A DNA stretch of 8,269 nucleotides from an uncultured Alphaproteobacteria bacterium (GTDB lineage Bacteria > Pseudomonadota > Alphaproteobacteria > Paracaedibacterales > CAIULA01): positions 1-8,269 of the forward strand of contig CAIVFQ010000070.1 of assembly GCA_903905285.1 (NCBI GenBank), in the 5' to 3' direction. The notes under the pieces were generated by a model that worked only from the letters and a program-made list of their open reading frames with translations, ran no database searches and was not told the origin of the DNA. Positions 1-4,600 of this stretch are shown here, in pieces. How positions within the stretch are numbered: the first letter of the stretch is position 1; each line of letters opens with the position of its first letter. A program made the translations under genes and the position numbers.

Positions 1-156
1 CAAAATCATCGCTGGAATCGTCAATCTCAAAAATGGATTCGCTATAGCCTAAACAAAAATGGGGAAATGGGATCTGTCAGCTTCTTTGAGCCAACTGCCT
101 CGACTTACGCAGCAGGTCTAGTAAGGAAAATACTTTTTTTGAGAAAAACGTCATGA
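1..156 (+). CDS. possible 3' end of an unrecognised gene, cut by the left edge
   Basis: Frame 1 is open from the first base for 51 codons and ends at a TGA at 154-156. The peptide is mixed in composition, with a Gly-Ser-Val-Ser-Phe-Phe stretch in the middle and a basic, hydrophobic end (residues about 40-51, LVRKILFLRKTS). I do not recognise a family. The other two + frames and the minus frames close sooner or lack a start codon, so this is the best coding candidate, but 51 codons at a window edge can occur by chance. If real, the gene runs towards the minus-strand tRNA and is convergent with it. No T-rich hairpin follows the stop directly. Confidence 0.25.
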   Translation, partial: QNHRWNRQSQKWIRYSLNKNGEMGSVSFFEPTASTYAAGLVRKILFLRKTS

Positions 157-191
157 CTAAACTCCTTTACTCATAGAGATAGACCACGATT

Positions 192-219
192 GACTACCCC
201 CTACTTATAATAAGTAGTC
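192..219. repeat. nested inverted repeat (two alternative hairpins)
   Basis: CTACTTA (201-207) and TAAGTAG (211-217) form a 7-bp stem with a 3-nt loop. The right arm can instead pair outward, because GACTAC (192-197) is the reverse complement of GTAGTC (214-219). The two hairpins exclude each other. A TATAAT hexamer lies in the centre (206-211), but the only -35-like TTGACT (190-195) is just 10 bp away, too close for a sigma70 promoter. The element lies between the possible left-edge gene and the 3' side of the tRNA. It lacks a following T run, so it is not a standard terminator. Confidence 0.45.
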
Positions 220-278
220 TAAAGAAGTTTACAAAATATTAACGGAAGGGCTTTTACTTTAAAAAAAGCAATTAAGTG

Positions 279-356
279 TGGGGCGAGTGACGGGTCTTGA
301 ACCCGCGACCTCCAGATCCACAATCTGGCGCTCTAACCAACTGAGCTACACCCGCC
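279..356 (-). tRNA. tRNA-His (anticodon GTG)
   Basis: Read on the minus strand the cloverleaf is complete. G-1 is at 356, the acceptor arm 355-349 pairs with 289-283 (one G-U), U8 and A9 are at 348-347, and the D-stem GCTC/GAGC follows. The anticodon stem CCAGA/TCTGG closes loop TTGTGGA with anticodon GTG at 321-319. The T-arm carries TTCAAGA, and discriminator C73 is at 282. The 3' CCA is encoded (281-279). G-1 is templated and pairs with C73, the classic identity element for histidyl-tRNA synthetase; several large alphaproteobacterial orders have lost it. The gene follows the copper-chaperone gene on the same strand and has its own promoter. Confidence 0.97.
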
Positions 357-372
357 ATAGGACATACAAAAA

Positions 373-400
373 TTTATAATAGAAACTTAGAAAAGGTCAA
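373..400 (-). promoter_or_regulatory. sigma70-like promoter of tRNA-His
   Basis: On the minus strand TTGACC (400-395) and TATAAA (378-373) are separated by 16 bp. A start 6-10 nt below the -10 would leave a leader of about 10 nt before G-1 of the tRNA, normal for a tRNA gene. The TGA stop codon of the upstream chaperone gene (399-397) lies inside the -35 hexamer, so promoter and stop codon share bases. Read-through from the infA promoter is also possible because no terminator lies between. Confidence 0.6.
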
Positions 401-936
401 TCCTTATGATGGCAACACCCGCAGTTATTTTTATTGTCATTTTTTGCAGCGAGCGTTGAAGGGGTCCGAATTTCAAAGTCTACAGCCATTTCCCCTGCCT
501 TTTTGAAGGTCAAAATCAAGGTTATCTTTTTTGATTCTTTCAAAGATTTAGGAAAGTCATACAGCATTAAATGCTTACCACCAGGGGCAAACGCCACCAA
601 ACCAGGACCATTGCCAGATGCCGCGGGTACAGTAACGGCTGCCAATGCCACCATTTTTTTAACATCATGACCATCAATTTTTTCGCTGACGTGGTCATGC
701 AATTCAATTCTAACGCAGCTATTTTGTTGATCAGCCAAACGCACCGACAAAAGCTGGTCATCTTCATTTGTCATTTGACGAATGATCATATAGCCAGCAC
801 CTGGTGTTTCGCCCTGGTAAAAAACGACAAAGGCGTCCTCAATCCTTAATGTCTGAGGGTTGACAGAATCAGCCCACGCATAGGTTAAAGACACAAAAAG
901 GCCAGCAACCGCACAGCAAAATTTAAAAAGTTTCAT
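397..936 (-). CDS. PCu(A)C-family periplasmic copper chaperone with Cys/His tail
   Basis: This 179-aa protein has a Sec signal peptide (residues 1-22, cleavage likely after AWA) and a PCu(A)C domain (about 30-158). Members of this family bind Cu(I) in the periplasm and deliver it, for example to the CuA site of cytochrome c oxidase. Likely ligands are H80 or H82, M95, and H122 plus M124 in the motif PGGKHLML; the spacings between these ligands look longer than the usual H-X10-M and M-X21-H-X-M pattern. The C-terminus ends in NCGCCHHKD, a Cys/His-rich tail that could bind extra metal (inference). The start lies 9 bp after the infA stop with no clear Shine-Dalgarno sequence, suggesting translational coupling or read-through from infA. 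The neighbours are otherwise translation genes, so the location is unusual. The family assignment is firm; the delivery target is inferred. Confidence 0.9.
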   Translation of the reverse strand: MKLFKFCCAVAGLFVSLTYAWADSVNPQTLRIEDAFVVFYQGETPGAGYMIIRQMTNEDDQLLSVRLADQQNSCVRIELHDHVSEKIDGHDVKKMVALAAVTVPAASGNGPGLVAFAPGGKHLMLYDFPKSLKESKKITLILTFKKAGEMAVDFEIRTPSTLAAKNDNKNNCGCCHHKD

Positions 937-945
937 ACAGATATG

Positions 946-1164
946 TTACTTTTGTCGGAAAGTAATGCGCCCCTTGGTAAGGTCATAAGGCGTCATTTCA
1001 ACAGTCACACGGTCACCCGCCAAAACACGGATACGGTTTTTACGCATACGACCTGAGGTGTGGGCCAGAATAACATGTTCATTATCCAGTTTGACGCGAA
1101 ACGTTGCATTCGGCAGTAATTCCATAACAATGCCACTAAATTCAATGAGATCTTCTTTTGACAT
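946..1164 (-). CDS. infA: translation initiation factor IF-1
   Basis: The product is 72 aa, the standard length of IF-1, and is a single OB-fold of the S1 type from end to end. It binds the ribosomal A site on the 30S subunit and works with IF-2 and IF-3 in start-codon selection. Family hallmarks are visible: the MSKED start, [10 protein letters not shown] (17-26), [13 protein letters not shown] (34-46), [13 protein letters not shown] (50-62) and the KGRI end. The start at 1164 has AGGA at 1174-1171 with a 6-nt spacer; an ATG 4 nt upstream is out of frame and too close to that site. The gene heads a minus-strand unit with the copper chaperone and is divergent from ftsK. In many alphaproteobacteria infA is followed by maf; here it is not. 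Confidence 0.97.
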   Translation of the reverse strand: MSKEDLIEFSGIVMELLPNATFRVKLDNEHVILAHTSGRMRKNRIRVLAGDRVTVEMTPYDLTKGRITFRQK

Positions 1165-1250
1165 TCATGTTCCTAAAAGAGGGAGATAAGTTACGTATAT
1201 TAAACGGTAAGGAAGGAGAAGTAAACCTTGCGTATGTAAACTGCGCATTT

Positions 1251-1279
1251 TTTATATGTTATTAAGGGCGTCATTTCAA
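1251..1279 (-). promoter_or_regulatory. sigma70-like promoter of infA
   Basis: On the minus strand TTGAAA (1279-1274) and TATAAA (1256-1251) are spaced by exactly 17 bp, each matching five of six consensus positions. Transcription would start near 1244, leaving an untranslated leader of about 80 nt before the infA ATG. It would drive infA and the chaperone gene, and possibly read on into the tRNA. Confidence 0.55.
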
Positions 1280-1331
1280 ATGTAACAAGTTCGTATACCA
1301 ATTATAAAAAATATCCGCCAGAAAACCAGCA

Positions 1332-1361
1332 TTTTCATATTGTCTGAGTTTATGCTATAAA
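1332..1361 (+). promoter_or_regulatory. extended -10 promoter of ftsK
   Basis: TATAAA (1356-1361) is preceded by TG at 1353-1354, giving an extended -10 element. A weak -35, TTTTCA (1332-1337), lies 18 bp upstream. The predicted start near 1368 leaves a leader of about 25 nt before the ftsK ATG. That leader is AT-rich and has no evident Shine-Dalgarno sequence. Confidence 0.45.
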
Positions 1362-1393
1362 CACGACACATTGCGTTATTAATATTTTATTGA

Positions 1394-3745
1394 ATGATTT
1401 TTGGTTCATCCCGTCAATTTTTACCGAATGCCGCCAAGGCTTTTCTAAGGAAAAGCTTTAAGCAGCTGGTGGGGTTGTGCCTGCTGGTTATCACTGTGAT
1501 CAGCCTTATATGCTTTTTTGGCTATAACCCTTATGACGCGTCTTTAAATACTGCAACCAACCCCAATACCCTTACCAATTGGCTGGGTCACGGGGGCGCC
1601 CTTATTGCGGATGTGATTGCGCAACTGTTTGGATACTCTGGCTGTTTAGCCTTTTTCATTATTGCGTGTTGGGGGGGGAAGTTATGGCGACAGCCTGATT
1701 TCACTGTTCGATCTGTTCGCGTCGTGATAGGCCTTATATCTGTTATCGGTTTTGGTGTGTTTCTCAATGGTTGTTTACCCTTGAAAGGTTCCAAAATTCT
1801 GCATGCAGGGGGCGCTGTCGGGTACCTGCTTGCAAACGCGTTGTATTCTGTGTTTCATGCCTGGGCAATCGTTGTTTTTTTCAAACCTTTTTTATGGGTC
1901 TTGGGGATAGTGTCCATAGCCTTAGCCTGGTATGCCGCTGGCCTATCATGGGTGCATCTAAAGCATGCTGTCGTATTTAGCATAACGATTGTCAAAAAAA
2001 TAAACAGCTTAGCGCGGCGTATGCTTTTCAAAAAAGGTATCGCATCGCTTCAAAAAAGATCTAAAGATACCCCCCCTTGGTTAAAAGGTCATAAAAACTT
2101 AGAGCCCACTTTCATTAAACCAGCTGAACCTTTTGTTTCAGATGAACAAATTGATCAGCCTTTCTATGAGGAAGAAGCCTTAGAAAAGCCACAACCTTCC
2201 CGCAAAAAGACTGCACCCACCCCCACAGCAGAAGAAGTCCTGGCCAGCCGCGGATCATCCGATGAATACCAACTTCCCACGTTGGATTTGTTAGACCCAG
2301 CCAGCGCCAAAACCGTCAAAGCGCTGAGCCAAGAAAGTTTAGAAGCATCTTCCCAACAGTTGCAGGCTGTGCTTGAGGAATTTGGTGTTCGCGGTGAAAT
2401 TGTTAACATCAGGCCAGGCCCTGTGGTGACCATGTATGAATTAAAGCCAGCGGCTGGTATTAAAACATCCCGGGTTATTGGGCTGGCTGATGACATTGCC
2501 CGATCGATGAGCGCGCTATCGGCCCGTATTGCTGTTATCCCTGGTCAAAATGTTATTGGTATTGAATTGCCGAACCCACATCGCCAAACTGTTTATTTGC
2601 GTGAGCTGTTATCCAGCCCCGAATACCAACAGCTAGACAAAGGTCTGCCGTTAATCTTGGGTAAAGATATTGGTGGTCAACCCAGTATTGCTGATTTAAC
2701 CCGTATGCCCCATTTGTTGGTGGCAGGGACAACAGGATCGGGTAAGTCCGTATCGATCAATACGATGATTTTATCGTTGCTGTATAAGTTTTCCCCTGAT
2801 CGTTGCAAGTTTATTATGATCGACCCAAAGATGTTGGAATTGTCAATTTACGATGATATCCCCCACCTGTTAGCACCTGTGGTGACTGATGCGAAGAAAG
2901 CCGTGGTAGCCTTGAAATGGGCGGTGAAGGAAATGGAAAACCGGTATCGTTCCATGGCGAAGCTGAGCGTTCGAAATGTTGATGGTTTTAATACCCGTCT
3001 GGCTGCAGCGCAAAAGAATGGTGAGTTATTAATCAGGCGCGTTCAAACAGGTTTTGATCCCGATTCAGGCAAACCAATTTTTGAAAACCAGCCCCTTGAT
3101 TTTAAACCGTTACCGTACATTGTTATCGTGGTTGATGAAATGGCCGATTTGATGTTGGTGGCCGGTAAAGAAATTGAAATGACTGTGCAACGATTGGCAC
3201 AGATGGCGCGTGCTGCCGGTATCCATTTAATTATGGCAACCCAACGTCCATCGGTTGATGTGATCACGGGTACCATTAAGGCAAACTTCCCCACCCGCAT
3301 CAGCTTTCAGGTAACGTCTAAAATTGACAGCCGCACCATTTTAAGTGAACAAGGGGCCGAACAATTGCTGGGCCAAGGTGATATGCTTTATATGGCTGGT
3401 GGTGGTCGTATCAGCCGCGTGCATGGACCCTTTGTTAGGGACGAAGAGGTTGAACGGATTGTCAAATTCCTAAAATTGCAGGGCGAGCCAAGCTATTTAG
3501 AAAGCATCACCGAAGATGAAGATAATACCTTTGAATCAGGGAATGAAGAGACTAAAGGTGGCGGCAATGACCTGTACCGCCAGGCCCTTGATTTAGTCCT
3601 AAGCGAAGGGAAAGTGTCAACCAGCTTTATTCAACGCCATTTGCAAATAGGGTACAACCGTGCAGCCCGCATTGTTGATCAAATGGAAAAAGAAGGCATC
3701 ATTAGTGCCGCCAACCATGTTGGAAAACGGGAAATTTTGAAGTAG
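1394..3745 (+). CDS. ftsK: DNA translocase FtsK
   Basis: This 783-aa protein is the septum-anchored motor that pumps chromosome termini through the closing division septum and activates XerCD recombination at dif. The N-terminal part has four or five membrane segments (about 25-43, 71-92, 108-127, 140-163, 166-184). A charged, Pro/Glu-rich linker of roughly 100 residues follows, far shorter than in E. coli but usual in alphaproteobacteria. The alpha/beta RecA-like motor carries Walker A GTTGSGKS (445-452), Walker B VIVVDE (577-582), and MATQRPSVDVITG in the conserved region after it. The C-terminal gamma winged helix (726-783) contains IGYNRAAR, the helix that reads the KOPS orientation sequences. 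The start has no Shine-Dalgarno sequence. All motifs are present, so the gene looks functional. It is divergent from infA and convergent with the acidic-repeat gene. Confidence 0.97.
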   Translation: MIFGSSRQFLPNAAKAFLRKSFKQLVGLCLLVITVISLICFFGYNPYDASLNTATNPNTLTNWLGHGGALIADVIAQLFGYSGCLAFFIIACWGGKLWRQPDFTVRSVRVVIGLISVIGFGVFLNGCLPLKGSKILHAGGAVGYLLANALYSVFHAWAIVVFFKPFLWVLGIVSIALAWYAAGLSWVHLKHAVVFSITIVKKINSLARRMLFKKGIASLQKRSKDTPPWLKGHKNLEPTFIKPAEPFVSDEQIDQPFYEEEALEKPQPSRKKTAPTPTAEEVLASRGSSDEYQLPTLDLLDPASAKTVKALSQESLEASSQQLQAVLEEFGVRGEIVNIRPGPVVTMYELKPAAGIKTSRVIGLADDIARSMSALSARIAVIPGQNVIGIELPNPHRQTVYLRELLSSPEYQQLDKGLPLILGKDIGGQPSIADLTRMPHLLVAGTTGSGKSVSINTMILSLLYKFSPDRCKFIMIDPKMLELSIYDDIPHLLAPVVTDAKKAVVALKWAVKEMENRYRSMAKLSVRNVDGFNTRLAAAQKNGELLIRRVQTGFDPDSGKPIFENQPLDFKPLPYIVIVVDEMADLMLVAGKEIEMTVQRLAQMARAAGIHLIMATQRPSVDVITGTIKANFPTRISFQVTSKIDSRTILSEQGAEQLLGQGDMLYMAGGGRISRVHGPFVRDEEVERIVKFLKLQGEPSYLESITEDEDNTFESGNEETKGGGNDLYRQALDLVLSEGKVSTSFIQRHLQIGYNRAARIVDQMEKEGIISAANHVGKREILK

Positions 3746-3778
3746 GGATTCGCAATGACGATGGAGAGAGGTTACTCG

Positions 3779-4423
3779 TTATCTACACTTCGTTAACCAA
3801 GCCCACCCACTCGACACAAAAAATTTGGGTACTGTATAAGAAGGCGACCGCATAATCTGCCAGACCATCTGTCCGGGAGTCAGTGAAAGGGCGTTCTGTA
3901 AAAATCCATCGATCATTCGAGAATATTTCAATTCTTCACGAAGACTCTCAGCAGCCACTAGTCTTTTTGTGCCGTCTGTAGGTATAGATTCTCTAACAGT
4001 TTTCAGTTCCCCGCGAAGAAGTTCAATAGCCTGTTCAGCAGAACTAACTTTTTCTTGTAAAGAGGAGCAAGAATAAGGATTAGGATAACCACTCCCATGG
4101 TGTATTTCCCAATCGCCATTTCTAACTTCGGCGTCACTTACAGCGAAATTATAGGCCTGGTCCTGTGTTGTGACCAGATCTTCTAGTCTTACACCCTCAT
4201 CATCAGACCCAAAATCAGACCGAAAAACAACTGTTGCGCTCGGATCTTCTGAGTTTACACCCTTATCACCAGGCGGGGAAACAACAGTGGAATGGTGATC
4301 CACACCACCAACAATATCATCGTCATTATCAGACCCAGAATCAGACCCAGAATCAGACCCAAAAACAACAGAGGAACACAATAATACGCCCATCAGACAG
4401 GATGCACTTTTCCGAAAATACAT
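3779..4423 (-). CDS. exported protein with acidic Ser-Asp repeat and short coiled coil, unknown function
   Basis: I do not recognise this 214-aa protein. It begins with a likely Sec signal peptide (residues 1-22, basic N-end, hydrophobic core, cleavage probably after VFG); the cysteines in the core do not form a lipobox. The mature start is a low-complexity acidic run, SDSGSDSGSDNDDD (23-36), and a related copy, VVFRSDFGSDDEG, lies at 65-77. Residues about 121-148 and 156-170 are helical with heptad-like hydrophobic spacing, consistent with a short coiled coil. The C-terminal 30 residues are richer in Trp, Phe and Pro. The ATG at 4423 has no Shine-Dalgarno sequence. The signal peptide and in-frame repeat argue for a real gene. 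Export and its position divergent from an exported Sel1 protein suggest an envelope or host-facing role (inference). Confidence 0.65.
   Translation of the reverse strand: MYFRKSASCLMGVLLCSSVVFGSDSGSDSGSDNDDDIVGGVDHHSTVVSPPGDKGVNSEDPSATVVFRSDFGSDDEGVRLEDLVTTQDQAYNFAVSDAEVRNGDWEIHHGSGYPNPYSCSSLQEKVSSAEQAIELLRGELKTVRESIPTDGTKRLVAAESLREELKYSRMIDGFLQNALSLTPGQMVWQIMRSPSYTVPKFFVSSGWAWLTKCR
4202..4231 (-). repeat. dispersed 30-bp copy of the Ser-Asp coding repeat
   Basis: Bases 4202-4231 match 4340-4369 with two mismatches. Both stretches encode Val-Val-Phe-X-Ser-Asp-X-Gly-Ser-Asp in the same frame of the acidic-repeat gene, once across the signal-peptide end and once about 44 residues later. This looks like an intragenic duplication. 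Confidence 0.7.
4328..4363 (-). repeat. 12-bp tandem repeat, three copies
   Basis: ATCAGACCCAGA occurs at 4328-4339 and 4340-4351, and with one change at 4352-4363. On the coding (minus) strand each unit encodes Ser-Asp-Ser-Gly or a close variant. Gain or loss of a unit keeps the frame, so copy number can vary without breaking the gene. Confidence 0.85.
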
Positions 4424-4512
4424 AAAAAAAATATTAAAAATTATCCATTCGTGCTTCTTGCATTCTACGGGGTTTATATTAAGGAAGAATTAACACGCCC
4501 CTCGCGGGTGAA

Positions 4513-4539
4513 AAGGTTTGGATTTTTCAGAAAAACCTT
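4513..4539. promoter_or_regulatory. inverted repeat overlapping the -35 of the Sel1-protein promoter
   Basis: AAGGTTT (4513-4519) and AAACCTT (4533-4539) are perfect 7-bp inverted arms separated by 13 nt. The last two bases of the right arm are the first two of the TTGAAA -35 hexamer. Centre-to-centre spacing of the arms is 20 bp, about two helical turns, as for a dimeric repressor or activator site. No T run follows the right arm, so a terminator is unlikely. The regulatory role is inference. Confidence 0.35.
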
Positions 4540-4568
4540 GAAATAGCTTGGGTCCGTGACTATATAAT
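4538..4568 (+). promoter_or_regulatory. sigma70-like promoter of the Sel1-repeat gene
   Basis: TTGAAA (4538-4543) is followed after 17 bp by TATATA (4561-4566), or after 19 bp by a perfect TATAAT (4563-4568). A start near 4573-4576 leaves a leader of about 25-28 nt. No Shine-Dalgarno sequence is visible in that leader before the ATG at 4601. Confidence 0.55.
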
Positions 4569-4600
4569 TCCCATGCTTTCTATTTTACTGATTATCGTAA

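Noticed and set aside
190..211. TTGACT plus perfect TATAAT as a promoter
   Set aside because: The spacer is only 10 bp, far below the 16-18 bp needed.
250..269. AT-rich hairpin GCTTTT/AAAAGC just beyond the tRNA 3' end, with a T7 run on the minus strand
   Set aside because: The T run is part of the rising arm, not after the stem, and the stem is weak; not a convincing intrinsic terminator.
2164..2496. 110-codon minus-strand frame inside ftsK
   Set aside because: It lies wholly opposite conserved FtsK coding sequence and has no family features or ribosome site.
4234..4425. 63-codon + strand frame opposite the acidic-repeat gene
   Set aside because: It is the antisense image of the 12-bp repeat, giving Gln-Asn-Gln-Thr runs, with no independent support.
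4473..4478. TATAAA as -10 of the acidic-repeat gene on the minus strand
   Set aside because: The expected -35 position is GC-rich (GGGGCG) and there is no extended -10, so the promoter of this gene stays unassigned.
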